Counted from the first letter of the stretch, positions 1-9,015 are shown. The stretch: 64,000 bases of DNA from Anabaena sp. PCC 7108 (GCF_000332135.1 NZ_KB235896.1:1089465-1153464), one strand, 5' to 3'. The notes: generated by a model not told the origin, from the sequence alone. Translations and numbers: made by a program.

Positions 1-117
1 TCATCCCAACACTTCCCACCACATCCCAGCACTTCTCGCCATTCACCAATCCATCTGTCATCCTACACTCTGCGGTTCGTTTATTCAATTAAATTTAACT
101 CAAAAAAATCGGAAAAT

Positions 118-510
118 TCACCAAATAACTGAATTATAAAATCCCATAATTATTTTATCTGCTGTAATTAAATCAGCCTGATATTTTTCAGCTAAAGCAA
201 CAATAAACCTGTCTGCTGGGTCTTTATGACTCCATTCTAAAGCAACACTTTCTAATCATCAATTTTTATCAATGGGAATTATTGTAATCACATCAGATTT
301 TTGTAAAGTCTCCAGATAAGTTGTTAAGGAAACTCCTAAATCTAACTTTTGATTTTTAATTTTAATAGCTATTTCCCAAAGTGAAATAGAAGCAACAAAA
401 CCATTTTTTTCAACTTCCATCTTTTCACAAGCTGATTTTGCTAGAAGAGAAAGTTTATCTGGATCAAGACTCCACCAAATTAAGGCACAAGTATCTAAAA
501 CAACAGTCAT
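118..510 (-). pseudogene. VapC-like PIN-domain toxin, interrupted by two tandem TGA codons
   Basis: Toxin partner of the antitoxin just upstream; PIN-domain VapC proteins are metal-dependent RNases. The start ATG (510-508) overlaps the antitoxin stop in an ATGA junction. The N-terminal part has the PIN hallmark VVLDTCALIWW with the first catalytic Asp. Reading stops at TGA (259-261) followed at once by TGA (256-258). The same frame then continues without shift through LESVALEWSHKDPADRFIVA and LITADK to a final TGA at 118-120, which supplies the C-terminal acidic residues (HKDPADR, TADK). Full length would be about 130 residues, normal for the family. The two stops sit just before the conserved DPADR block, so the product of about 83 residues would lack half the active site. 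I infer a pseudogene; G-to-A changes in two Trp codons would explain it, though other paths exist. Confidence 0.8.
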
Positions 511-734
511 ATTTCGCCCCATTCGTCAGTTGTGGGGGTAGTTATATCTTCAAAATATTTAACCTTACCGCGAAGGGGACTAAATAATTCTGCTGTTGAA
601 CTTTTTACACCAATATTTTCCGGTGTTGTAGTTTCTATAAAAGTGATTAAAACTTGGCTTTCTAAGATATTGGGTGGAATTTCAGCTAACTCAATTGTTC
701 CATTTTTGTAAATTCCTTTCACTGTTTGTAACAT
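507..734 (-). CDS. VapB-type antitoxin
   Basis: A 75-residue protein starting MLQTVKGIYKNGTIELAE, the pattern of small cyanobacterial antitoxins that precede PIN toxins (short beta-rich N-terminus with a K/NGxIEL core, acidic tail). It would bind and neutralise the VapC-like protein encoded directly downstream and repress the pair's promoter. The TGA stop overlaps the toxin ATG by four bases (ATGA), which implies translational coupling. The antitoxin looks intact while the toxin is broken, so it may now be an orphan. No separate DNA-binding domain can be recognised with certainty. Confidence 0.75.
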   Translation of the reverse strand: MLQTVKGIYKNGTIELAEIPPNILESQVLITFIETTTPENIGVKSSTAELFSPLRGKVKYFEDITTPTTDEWGEI

Positions 735-810
735 AATTAATTATTTCTTTTTTCGTGTTGTTTATATTATAACTCTCTGTGACTCTGCGTGAGAAATTGG
801 GTGTTGTGGT

Positions 811-859
811 TGTCAGAATCAGGATATCCAGGATTTGAGGATTTACAGGATTTTAATTG
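811..859. repeat. 49-bp dispersed repeat, copy 1
   Basis: TGTCAGAATCAGGAT... through ...TTTACAGGATTTTAATTG. It matches 56325-56373 in the same orientation with two differences (A/G at two sites). A shorter relative of its first part lies near 43502-43530. It lies between the antitoxin gene and the PD-(D/E)XK-like gene. Confidence 0.85.
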
Positions 860-867
860 TAAATATC

Positions 868-1485
868 CTAAAAATTCTTCATTAAAGCTACTAAAATTTT
901 CATTAAACTTTCTAAATCATTTGGTACACGATAAAGGTTTAAATCTTGAGTAATTTCTTTTGATTCACGATGTAAAATTACAAATTGCCAAATATTACCA
1001 ATAGAAACTGCACCATAAAGGATAGGATTATCAATAGGAGACCAATTATCAAAGGCAATTAATTCTACAGCTAATTGGACAATTCCTCTTTCTAAATCGG
1101 CATTTTTAGCTTCAATAACTAATAATTGATTGTCAGCTTTAATATAATAATCAACAACTCCTTTTAATTGATTATTGATATTTAACCCATACTCTACTCT
1201 AACTTTAGCATGGGTATAGTGAATTAGTTCCATAATTACAGGAGCAATTAAAAATTCTCTCCTGGCGATTTCACTGGTTAAACTAATATAGGGTAAACTT
1301 TCTTCAATACGATTTTTTAGGTCTGTTAATCTTTCTAAGTTTTGTTGAGTTGTTGGTAAAGTTAGAGATTGTAATTGAAATTTATACCCAAAATATCCTA
1401 TAATTTCATCTGGTTCATAATTCAATTTGAAATAATCAGCAAAGGTGTAGGATTGATTAGAGTCAATTATTGGCATTTTTCCCAT
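868..1485 (-). CDS. PD-(D/E)XK nuclease-like protein of unknown role
   Basis: A 205-residue protein with no recognised name. A GAGG sequence lies shortly before the ATG at 1485. From about residue 75 it reads REFLIAPVIMEL, then KGVVDYYI and LLVIEAKNADLERG followed by QLAVELIA. This is the spacing of a PD-(D/E)XK fold: an upstream acidic helix, Asp in a strand (VVDY), E-x-K (EAK) about 11 residues later, then a Gln-containing helix. Similar stand-alone proteins are common in cyanobacteria and usually unassigned. It sits alone between a toxin-antitoxin pair and agrE. Nuclease activity is inferred from the motif only. Confidence 0.65.
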   Translation of the reverse strand: MGKMPIIDSNQSYTFADYFKLNYEPDEIIGYFGYKFQLQSLTLPTTQQNLERLTDLKNRIEESLPYISLTSEIARREFLIAPVIMELIHYTHAKVRVEYGLNINNQLKGVVDYYIKADNQLLVIEAKNADLERGIVQLAVELIAFDNWSPIDNPILYGAVSIGNIWQFVILHRESKEITQDLNLYRVPNDLESLMKILVALMKNF

Positions 1486-1521
1486 AATTCCTACCTCAAT
1501 AACAATTATATTGAAATGTTA

Positions 1522-1545
1522 GCGGGCAAGATGCCCGCACCACAA
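1522..1545. repeat. GC-rich hairpin repeat, copy 1
   Basis: GCGGGCAAGATGCCCGC with a short tail, able to fold as a hairpin (GCGGGC/GCCCGC). It recurs in the opposite orientation at 56270-56292. It lies between agrE (3' end) and the PD-(D/E)XK-like gene. Confidence 0.75.
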
Positions 1546-1572
1546 GATTGAGAATCTTAAAGGCTGTATTTC

Positions 1573-3684
1573 TTAACCTACCTTAGCAACATAAGGACTC
1601 GTCAATTTATCCAACTGCTGAGTTAACAGACTGAGGAACAAACCGACATCAGTCACCACACCTACAGATTCTATTGAACCGCGATCGCTCAATTTAGTCA
1701 CTACCGCAGGGTTAATATCCACACAAACCATCTTCACACCCGCAGGAGTCATATTTCCCACCCCAATAGAATGCAGCATGGAAGACAGCATCAGAATCAT
1801 ATCCGCACCTTGGATGATTTGCGAATATTCCTGTTGTGCTAAAATCAGGTTCATTTGGGTATCAGGTAAAGGTCCATCATCCCGAATTGAACCAGCGAGG
1901 GAAAAGGGAATGTTATTTTTCACGCATTCATACATCACCCCACTTTTCACAACTCCCGCTTCTACAGCTTTAGCAATGCTACCAAACCGGCGAACGGTAT
2001 TAATGACTTTTAAATGATGTCGGTGGCCACCTCTGACAGCTACACCCCGCTTCATGTCCACACCCAGGGATGTACCCAGCAGGTTTTGTTCCATATCATG
2101 GACAGCGATCGCATTTCCGCCTAAAAGTCCTTGTACGTAACCTTCTCGAACTAACCGTGATAAATGTTCACCGCCACCAGTATGAATTACCACAGGACCA
2201 GCAGTGACAACTACTTTACCACCGCTATCCTTAATTTTACGTAATTCCCAAGCCACTTGTTCAACGACTAATTCCACCCGTCTTTCACTGGAAACACCAG
2301 AAGACATAAAGCTGAACTCTTGGGAATTGCGTTGTTCTCGTGATTCAGCTTTGCGGATGGTGCGGATACCTAATACATCCACAACTACTTTGTCGCCTAT
2401 TTCTAAATCACGCAATAGTTTACACTTAGCTACTATACCATTGGCAGTTTGAGAAATAGCGATCGCCCCATCCATGCGTTGATTCTGCACTTTCAGCCAT
2501 TCCCCATTTACCCGGATTTCAGTGGGATAAATCGTGCTGACATAGAAATCATCAGGAGCAACACCCGCTTGGATCACAGGTTCTAATTTAGCATCCCGTT
2601 CGTCTTGGGGTAAATCAACCGCACCCAAATCAATCAACTGAGATATAATCTCTTCCATCACCTCATGGGATGGTGCAGATACCCTTACCTCAGCTGCAGA
2701 TGTACTTTGACGTTGTTCTCCCAAGTTGAATTTGAGAACTTGGAAACTTCCCCCCATTTCCACAATTAAATCTAAAGCGCGGTTAATCAAACCTGCATCC
2801 AGTAAGTGTCCTTCCATGCGGATAACACGACTTTCTACAGATGCGATCGCGTGAATTTCCTCACCAATAGGTTCTGTTACCCGCAAAGTCAAGCATTTCG
2901 CCGCACCACCAGCTTTGAGAAATTCGGTTAAAGGTGTTTCAATGACTTGGAAACCAACTTCAGCCAAACGTGATTTTAAATTATCACTGGCTTTGTTCAT
3001 AATCACGATGCTTTCCACATTCACCGCATTACAAGCGAAGTTGACAGCATCAGCTTCTTCAATAGCAATCCGCTTTTCCGGTGCAACGCGCATTTCAATC
3101 ACACGGTTAGAGTAGGAATCAAACGCACCAGGGTAATACAGCAAATAACCATTTGCCAAAGGACAAAAGCAGGTATCAAGATGATAAAAACGCTCATCCA
3201 TTAAGCGCAGAGAAATCACCTCAATGTCCAGCCATTTAGCCAGGTAGGGGTGAGAATCTAATTCTGACCGAAAACCGTATCCAGCCCATAACCAACGCCC
3301 TTCTCGGTCTAGGAGTGCGTCACCAGCACCTTCAAAGGGTAGGTCTTTGGGAAGTGTGTAAACATTAAAACCATTGTTTTCAAACCACTGTTGAAAATAC
3401 GGTTCTTCACCTTGGCGTTCTTTATGTAAAAAGCGGCTGAGAACGACGTTCTCACCGAGAACTAAACCCGCATTGGCACTGAATACCATATCAGGCCAGC
3501 CTTTTTCTGGGGCGACTAAATCAACAATGGCATGATTTTTGATAACATTGTATAATTTATTCCATTGCTCCACTGCGCGATCGCGTGATGACTTGTGAAT
3601 ATTCCCTTCCATCCAAGGATTAATCACATAATCCACATCATAATGGTCAGGAGCGCACATCAAAAACCGAATTTGGGAAACCAT
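1573..3684 (-). CDS. agrE: Bifunctional arginine dihydrolase / ornithine cyclodeaminase (AgrE/ArgZ)
   Basis: A 703-residue, two-domain cytosolic enzyme. The N-terminal amidinotransferase-fold domain (about 1-280) converts arginine to ornithine, CO2 and two ammonium ions; it carries His168 (FYHLDTCF) and the nucleophile Cys264 (GGAAKCLTL). The C-terminal LOR/SDH-type domain (about 285-695), with Rossmann-like stretches such as VVVTAGPVVIHTGGGEH, matches the ornithine cyclodeaminase part that makes proline. In Anabaena this protein is known to release nitrogen from cyanophycin-derived arginine in vegetative cells. Length and residues fit the family fully. The gene stands alone, with about 400 bp upstream before the divergent ATPase gene. 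I looked for an NtcA box (GTA-N8-TAC) upstream and found none convincing. Confidence 0.93.
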   Translation of the reverse strand: MVSQIRFLMCAPDHYDVDYVINPWMEGNIHKSSRDRAVEQWNKLYNVIKNHAIVDLVAPEKGWPDMVFSANAGLVLGENVVLSRFLHKERQGEEPYFQQWFENNGFNVYTLPKDLPFEGAGDALLDREGRWLWAGYGFRSELDSHPYLAKWLDIEVISLRLMDERFYHLDTCFCPLANGYLLYYPGAFDSYSNRVIEMRVAPEKRIAIEEADAVNFACNAVNVESIVIMNKASDNLKSRLAEVGFQVIETPLTEFLKAGGAAKCLTLRVTEPIGEEIHAIASVESRVIRMEGHLLDAGLINRALDLIVEMGGSFQVLKFNLGEQRQSTSAAEVRVSAPSHEVMEEIISQLIDLGAVDLPQDERDAKLEPVIQAGVAPDDFYVSTIYPTEIRVNGEWLKVQNQRMDGAIAISQTANGIVAKCKLLRDLEIGDKVVVDVLGIRTIRKAESREQRNSQEFSFMSSGVSSERRVELVVEQVAWELRKIKDSGGKVVVTAGPVVIHTGGGEHLSRLVREGYVQGLLGGNAIAVHDMEQNLLGTSLGVDMKRGVAVRGGHRHHLKVINTVRRFGSIAKAVEAGVVKSGVMYECVKNNIPFSLAGSIRDDGPLPDTQMNLILAQQEYSQIIQGADMILMLSSMLHSIGVGNMTPAGVKMVCVDINPAVVTKLSDRGSIESVGVVTDVGLFLSLLTQQLDKLTSPYVAKVG

Positions 3685-4086
3685 AAAAATTTTTACTTCG
3701 CTTTTCAGTAATCTCTTCTGGATACAGAGTTTTGGTGTTCTACTTCTGTCAAATCTGCTACTTAATCGCTACCTTCTGTTTTTGGTAGGCTTTATAAGGC
3801 GATCGTTATTATTCTATTACTGCTGGGGACAATGTGAGGACATGAAGCAAAAAATGTGTTATGGGGGATGTTAGAGTGTGGCTAATAAGCGTGTAGGAAA
3901 GCATATTTTATGTAACAACCTAACTATAGCTTTTTACTCAGAATCATCAACTAAAACTTATTAAGTTTGTAAAATCAAACTTAGTGATATCGAAATTAGA
4001 GATAAAATGAAATAGCATATCCTCATATACTTTATCAGTAAACAACATCATTAATAGTATTTTCTATATTGGAATATAGGCGAAAA
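3685..4086. other. Divergent intergenic region agrE / ATPase
   Basis: About 400 bp that must hold the promoters of agrE (leftward) and of the ATPase gene (rightward). Base composition becomes very AT-rich from about 3900, just before the ATPase gene. No ORF, RNA gene or clear operator was recognised. Confidence 0.5.
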
Positions 4087-5541
4087 ATGAAAATCAAATT
4101 CTCAAACTTAGGATGTATTAAAGAAACAGAGTTAGATTTGCGTCCTCTGACAGTAATTATTGGACCTAATAACTCAGGTAAAACTTATATTGCTTATTCT
4201 ATTTATGGTTTATGGCAGCGTGTTGCTAGAAATATACGCATCAACGAAATTCAAAACTTAGACTTTAGGGAAGAACAAGAAGGTAATTGGTCAATACCGA
4301 TAGATGAGAAACTATTTGAATTCTTCATAAAAGATGCTGAAGAAACAGCAAAAAAATTTCAAGGAAGTTTATTAGAATCATTTTTTCAGGATTCCAGTAA
4401 TAAACTTTTTTCCCAAACATCATTTGAAATGATAATTGATCCACAAGACGTAAGAAAGGCTATAAATAAATTAATTCAACAAGAAGTTTTTTCTTTAGAA
4501 CCTTTTTTTAGTACAGATGAAATTTCTCTAAAAATTAGTCAAAAAAATAATTTTTTATTGTTTCAAATGCAATCTAAAAATAAAGAGGAAAGCATAAATT
4601 TTAGGGAATTGTTTCTACCTTTTCATAACAGTCCAGAAATAGTATTTATTTATCTCTTTAAACAAGCACTTTTTTCTAATTCCTTACCATTGCCATTACC
4701 TGCTGAACGAAACGCATTTATAAATACATATAAAATGCTGGCAAATAGGCGCTACAAACTTCTTAAAGAAACTCAAAGGGAATTATTTAGTATTAGTAGT
4801 AGTTCTACAAGACAACTTGATCTACTAAAAGAACAAGGTGATATTCGTTATCCACAACCAGTAGAAGATTTTTTAGATTTTCTATCGGACATAGAACTTC
4901 AAAAAATACCGAAGATTAATCCAATAAATAAAAACGAATTTCAGAAATTAGCTGATGAAATTGAAAAACATCTACAAAACAAAAATAAAACTAATTTAAA
5001 ACCTACTAAGCTGGGTGGAAAAGAAATAAAAGTTTTAGTTAAAAAAGGTTTAGAAATTGATATATATAATGCTTCATCTTCTATAAAACAACTTGCACCA
5101 TTACTGTTATATTTAAGATATCGTGCAAGTAAAGGTGATTTTCTGGTAATAGATGAACCAGAGATGAACTTACACCCAGAATCACAAGCGAAGCTACTGG
5201 AAGCATTATCTATTCTTGTTAATCTTGGTGTGAGAATTTTACTCACAACCCATAGTCCATATATTATGGCACATCTGAATAATTTAGTTAATGGTAATTA
5301 TGAAAATCCTGAAATATTAAAACGTCAATCTTCATCTTTATATCTTCAAGATGAAAGAGCATTTTTACCTATGGATAAAGTTAGTGCGTATGAAATGAAA
5401 GATAATAAATTAGTTTCATTAAATGATCCAGATTATGGTATAAGATGGGATACTTTAAGTGATGTTTCTGTAGATATTCAACAAAAGTTTTTTCAAATTT
5501 ATGAAGCAGGACAAGAAAAAGCAGATGAAACAGAAGATTAA
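4087..5541 (+). CDS. AAA-family ATPase (OLD/SMC-like), defence-module type
   Basis: A 484-residue ATPase. The start is ATG 4087, with AGG six bases upstream; an in-frame TTG at 4069 is less likely. Walker A GPNNSGKT is at residues 26-33. Walker B DFLVIDEPEMNLHPES is near residue 355, followed by LLTTHSPYIMAHL, the switch-His block seen in OLD, RecF-like and AAA_15/21 ATPases. About 90 residues follow, too few for a TOPRIM domain, so this is not a full OLD nuclease; the nuclease role would fall to the overlapping downstream gene. ATPases of this class paired with a nuclease are common in phage-defence modules. The pair is AT-richer than its neighbours, which suggests acquisition. The defence role is inferred. 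Confidence 0.8.
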   Translation: MKIKFSNLGCIKETELDLRPLTVIIGPNNSGKTYIAYSIYGLWQRVARNIRINEIQNLDFREEQEGNWSIPIDEKLFEFFIKDAEETAKKFQGSLLESFFQDSSNKLFSQTSFEMIIDPQDVRKAINKLIQQEVFSLEPFFSTDEISLKISQKNNFLLFQMQSKNKEESINFRELFLPFHNSPEIVFIYLFKQALFSNSLPLPLPAERNAFINTYKMLANRRYKLLKETQRELFSISSSSTRQLDLLKEQGDIRYPQPVEDFLDFLSDIELQKIPKINPINKNEFQKLADEIEKHLQNKNKTNLKPTKLGGKEIKVLVKKGLEIDIYNASSSIKQLAPLLLYLRYRASKGDFLVIDEPEMNLHPESQAKLLEALSILVNLGVRILLTTHSPYIMAHLNNLVNGNYENPEILKRQSSSLYLQDERAFLPMDKVSAYEMKDNKLVSLNDPDYGIRWDTLSDVSVDIQQKFFQIYEAGQEKADETED

Positions 5542-6415
5542 TCCTGCTCAAATTCTCAAGGATAAAAAAGATAAACTCGACTGGCAAAATTTTAACTTTC
5601 TAGAAAATCTCCTAGTGTTCTGTACCGTACCAGGAAGAACTGTTCCTAAAGAAAGTGGTGTACATTTTCGGATAAGTTTAGATTCTCAAAATCAAGCTAT
5701 ATGTATTTTGTTTGAAATAGATAGAAGAAATGATCCTCTTATTAGAAATCAAGCATTAAAGCGTCCAGATTATATGTCTCTTTATATTGATTAAAATTCT
5801 TGCATTTGCACTATTATTGAAATGAAAGGTAAGAATCACAACTCTTTAGAAAATGGAATTGAACAAATTTTAAGATTGAAGGAAATTTTACAAACTGAGA
5901 TATCTAATCATTTACCATATAAACTTAAATTTCAATTTCAAGGAATTTTATTGACTCCACATAATTCACAAATTCCATCAAAAAAAATAGCAGAGGTGGC
6001 TTCAAAAGGTTTTATTATTTTACCAATTCAATATGATAATAAAGCAGAATTATATCCTTATGTTGCAAAGAAAAACAAACTAACCGAAAAATATAATCAT
6101 CAAGAAATTACTGAATCAACAGCTTTGTTTATTGAACAAATTTTAACAACAAGAGCATTACCAAAGCGTATACATGATGACTATTATTCTAGCAATTTTC
6201 TAGTTAGGAATGATAGAGAAGGGATTTATATCAACTATTTATTGCCAAATGACACCGATTATATAACTTTGTCATCGAATACCAAATATACTGAAATTAA
6301 TATAGAGGAAAATGAAGATAAGGAAAAAATCAAAGCCGAATTAGAGTTACTCAATCTGATAAATAGATTAGCAATAAAGTTTTCAAATAACCAAATATCA
6401 GAGTCTAACGACTAA
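5525..6415 (+). pseudogene. PD-(D/E)XK-like partner of the ATPase, split by an in-frame TAA
   Basis: Begins at ATG 5525, overlapping the ATPase gene by 17 bases. The frame runs to TAA at 5792-5794, then continues in the same frame with no indel to 6415; the whole would be about 296 residues. Around the stop the text is RPDYMSLYID, stop, NSCICTIIEMKGK. Asp (RPD) and E-x-K (IEMK), with hydrophobic strands at the usual spacing, form a PD-(D/E)XK-type site, and the TAA lies between the two halves. GIEQI just after fits the following helix. The ATG at 5822 could allow a second product of 197 residues but without the first Asp. I read this as a recently inactivated nuclease; readthrough or a split protein are less likely alternatives. 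Confidence 0.7.
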
Positions 6416-6432
6416 TTTACCTATTCTCCAAT

Positions 6433-6472
6433 AATATCATGATAAATTGTGACAGGGGTAAGCCATGATATT
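6433..6472 (+). terminator. Hairpin after the ATPase module
   Basis: AATATCATG (6433-6441) and CATGATATT (6464-6472) form a perfect 9-bp stem with a 22-base loop, just after the stop at 6415 and before the next ATG at 6484. The T-run is weak, so termination is only possible. Confidence 0.35.
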
Positions 6473-6483
6473 TCTATAAAAAT

Positions 6484-8094
6484 ATGCAAAACAGGAATAG
6501 TAGCTTTCTAGTTGGTAACACCAACGGCAATAATGTTCTCATCTTCGATGCTGCCACAGGCAACTATACAGGTGAATTTATCACGGCTACTCAGGGTAAA
6601 CTTAATAGACCTGACACCTTACTATTTGGACCAGATGGAAACGGTGACGGTAAAAGCGACCTTTATATAGCCAGCGGTGTAGAAGCGGGAAGTTCCTCTA
6701 TTTTGAGATTTGACGGTCAAAATGGGGAATTTATTGATGCTTTTGTGGGAGATGATGCAAATACAGATGAGGATGAAACCGGGGGTTTAATTCGTCCCTA
6801 TGGTATAGCTTTTGGACCTGATGGTAATTTCTACGTTGCCAGTTTCTTCAGTGACCAAATATTACGATATAACGGTTCAAATGGCGCATTTATTGATGTT
6901 TTTGCTCAGGGAAATGGTCAAGCAGGTGGTTTAAATGGACCAAACGGGCTACTTTTTATCAATAACAGTCTCTATGTTACCACCCAAGGTAGTGTAGCCA
7001 CAGTTAACCCTGATACTGGTGGAATTACCCTGAATTATACCCAACCTAGTCAAGTTTTACGCTACGACTCTTTAACTCCTGGAATAACACCAACAGTATT
7101 TGCTACACCTGAACCTTCACCAGATAGCTTTGGTTTTGTCAGTTTGCTCGGTTTAGCTGTTGGTAAAGATGGTGACTTGTATGTAAGTGATTTTGCTAAT
7201 GACATTCGCCGCTATGACTTAAAAAATGGGGAATTAGTCGATACTCTTTCTACAAATTATACAACTGAAACTCCACCCAGCAATAATTTTATTGGTGGAC
7301 TTGCTTTTGCTCCTAATGGTGATTTACTGACTGTGGGTTTTGATGTTAGCACTACAGAGGGCGCTATTCTTCAGTATGATACTGAGGGTGGTTCGCCTGT
7401 TAATCCAGTTCAGATTTTAGTTCCTACGAACCCAATTCTAGAACGTCCCATTGGTATAACTTTTTTCCCCACAGAAAGCAAATTGGTATTTGGAACTCCC
7501 GAACCAGATGATTTAAAAGCAGGTGTGGATTTAGAAGCTGTTGTAGATATTGTATTTACTGGTGCAGGTGATGACAAAGTTGACTTGGCTATCAAAAGCT
7601 ATGCAAGTAATAACCGCGTCTTCTTAGGTAGTGGTAATGACATTATAGATGTGAGCAAGAGCGATCGCGCCTTTGGTGGTTCCGGTGATGACGTTTTCGA
7701 TGCTACCGATGGTAAAGGTGATAGTCGGATGTCAGGTGGTGATGGTAATGATACCTTTTATCTGGGTAGTAATGACCGGGCTTTGGGTAGTGATGGTAAT
7801 GATAAATTCATTGTGCAGACAGGTGGTAATAATTTAATCAGCGGAGGTGCTGGTGCTGACGAGTTCCAAATTGTTACAGTTGAACTACCAGAAACATACA
7901 ACACAATTTTAGATTTTCAGGTTGGTATTGATGTTATCAGTATCGCTGGTGCAGCTGGACTTGGTATTTCTGCTGCGAGTTTGGTTTTAAATGAAATTGA
8001 CGGTAATACTGAGATTAGCTTTGGTAATAAAAATATAGCTATTCTCAATAATGTTACAGGTTTAGATGTTAATCTTGTCAACTTTAAAAGCTAA
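6484..8094 (+). CDS. Secreted beta-propeller protein with RTX-type calcium-binding repeats
   Basis: A 536-residue protein. Residues about 5-340 hold NHL/Vgb-like propeller blades, with repeats such as YGIAFGPDGNFYVASF, NGLLFINNSLYVTT and GGLAFAPNGDLLTVGF. From about residue 365 there are glycine/aspartate repeats of the hemolysin type (GAGDDKVD, GSGNDIID, GGSGDDVFD, GGDGNDTFYL, GGAGADEF), which bind calcium and usually accompany C-terminal type I secretion. The end, TILDFQVGIDVISIAG, is typical of RTX C-termini. There is no N-terminal signal peptide, consistent with type I export. The ligand or enzymatic role of the propeller is not evident. It appears monocistronic. Confidence 0.8.
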   Translation: MQNRNSSFLVGNTNGNNVLIFDAATGNYTGEFITATQGKLNRPDTLLFGPDGNGDGKSDLYIASGVEAGSSSILRFDGQNGEFIDAFVGDDANTDEDETGGLIRPYGIAFGPDGNFYVASFFSDQILRYNGSNGAFIDVFAQGNGQAGGLNGPNGLLFINNSLYVTTQGSVATVNPDTGGITLNYTQPSQVLRYDSLTPGITPTVFATPEPSPDSFGFVSLLGLAVGKDGDLYVSDFANDIRRYDLKNGELVDTLSTNYTTETPPSNNFIGGLAFAPNGDLLTVGFDVSTTEGAILQYDTEGGSPVNPVQILVPTNPILERPIGITFFPTESKLVFGTPEPDDLKAGVDLEAVVDIVFTGAGDDKVDLAIKSYASNNRVFLGSGNDIIDVSKSDRAFGGSGDDVFDATDGKGDSRMSGGDGNDTFYLGSNDRALGSDGNDKFIVQTGGNNLISGGAGADEFQIVTVELPETYNTILDFQVGIDVISIAGAAGLGISAASLVLNEIDGNTEISFGNKNIAILNNVTGLDVNLVNFKS

Positions 8095-8325
8095 AGCTAC
8101 TGACATTTGAATAAAATACTCAACCTGAACAATTGTTTACATAAAGTTATGTAACAGTTTTGGCAATTTTCCCCCCATTAGTTAATTTCTATGACACCAT
8201 GAAATCTGAGAAGTAATTCGGCGACCGCGTTTGTTTTTAATATTGATAGGCTTTCTCCTTTTGGTACTTACAGACTTTTCTCCGAAACCTAAATCTCTAC
8301 ACTCTTATGATTTCGGAGACAATCT
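8095..8325 (+). promoter_or_regulatory. Long 5' region of the RNA-binding protein gene
   Basis: Some 230 bp without ORF before rbp, ending in a good ribosome site (CGGAGACAATCT before ATG). Cyanobacterial rbp genes are often cold-induced and have long leaders, so a regulatory untranslated region is plausible. I could not assign a -10 box or transcription start. Confidence 0.4.
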
Positions 8326-8640
8326 ATGTCAATTTATGTAGGCAACCTCTCTTATGAAGTTACCCAAGATACTTTATCTGCTGTATTTGCAGAATATGGT
8401 TCTGTAAAACGTGTTCAGCTACCTACTGACCGTGAAACAGGACAACTCAGAGGTTTTGGTTTTGTGGAAATGGGTACAGAAGCCGAAGAAACGGCTGCAA
8501 TTGATGCCCTTGATGGTGCTGAATGGATGGGACGTGACTTGAAAGTAAACAAGGCTAAACCCAGAGAAGACAGAGGTTCTTCAGGTGGTGGAAGCCGTGG
8601 TGGTTACGGTGGTGGCGGCGGTTCTCGTAATCGCTACTAA
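8326..8640 (+). CDS. rbp: Glycine-rich RNA-binding protein, RRM domain
   Basis: A 104-residue cytosolic protein. One RRM occupies residues 1-80, with RNP2 IYVGNL at 3-8 and RNP1 RGFGFVEM near residue 45, followed by a Gly/Arg/Ser tail (SSGGGSRGGYGGGGGSRNRY). Such Rbp proteins bind RNA in cyanobacteria; several are induced by cold, and some help localise mRNAs near thylakoids. Several paralogues per genome are usual, so the exact letter (A, B and so on) is not given. It is followed by an intrinsic terminator. Confidence 0.93.
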   Translation: MSIYVGNLSYEVTQDTLSAVFAEYGSVKRVQLPTDRETGQLRGFGFVEMGTEAEETAAIDALDGAEWMGRDLKVNKAKPREDRGSSGGGSRGGYGGGGGSRNRY

Positions 8641-8644
8641 AAAT

Positions 8645-8662
8645 AAAAGACTTAAGTCTTTT
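8645..8662. repeat. 18-bp perfect palindrome after rbp
   Basis: AAAAGACTTAAGTCTTTT lies five bases after the rbp stop. As RNA it would form a short stem with flanking A and T runs, so it may act as a weak first terminator ahead of the stronger one at 8705. Confidence 0.5.
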
Positions 8663-8704
8663 AGCTAAAGCATAGGTTTTAGCAAGCTAATTGAATATAA
8701 AAAC

Positions 8705-8733
8705 GGCTCAGGTATTAATACTTGAGCCTTTTT
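8705..8733 (+). terminator. Intrinsic terminator of rbp
   Basis: GGCTCAGGTATT and AATACTTGAGCC pair over 12 bp with one G-T pair and are followed by TTTTT. It lies about 65 bp after the rbp stop codon. Confidence 0.8.
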
Positions 8734-8870
8734 GATGAGTTTATTTTGATGAGTTATTGACTAGTTGATGATTAAGTAGCCATCATGAACTGCGTACACC
8801 AGGAGGGATGAAAAACTTCTTATTCCCCTCATCGCTTGCGGGGAGGGGTTAGGGGTGGGGTCTTATTTTC

Positions 8871-9015
8871 AAGTCAGGTAGACTGAATAAAACTAAACTG
8901 TGTAAAGAAAAGTAAACAAGGCTAAAACCCTTTTTCTCCCTGCCCCCTGCCCCCTGCCCCCTGCCCCCTGCCCCCTGCCTTATCCCAACGACAATTTTTA
9001 ACGCCAACCTACTTA
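8871..9015. mobile_element. MITE-like element B, copy 1
   Basis: Matches 39832-39962 along its length: AAGTCAGGTA start, GAAAAGTAAACAAGG/GAAAAGTAAATAGGG, a CCCTGCC array, then CCCAACGACAATTTTTAACG and ACCTACTTA. In the other copy the ends are a perfect inverted repeat, TAAGTAGGT/ACCTACTTA; here the left end is degenerate. The right end overlaps the stop codon (9013-9015) of the reductase gene. It encodes no protein. Just to the left, about 8826-8860, lies a G-rich stretch (CGGGGAGGGGTTAGGGGTGG) of the kind often found between cyanobacterial genes. Confidence 0.6.
8938..8979. repeat. CCCTGCC heptamer array (6 copies)
   Basis: Six uninterrupted CCCTGCC units inside element B copy 1. The second B copy carries a shorter, less regular array at the same place. 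Confidence 0.9.

Noticed and set aside
3685-3900. NtcA-type site (GTA-N8-TAC) upstream of agrE
   Set aside because: The closest match on the agrE strand, GTAGCGATTAAGTAGC, has GTA instead of TAC in the right half, so I do not call it.
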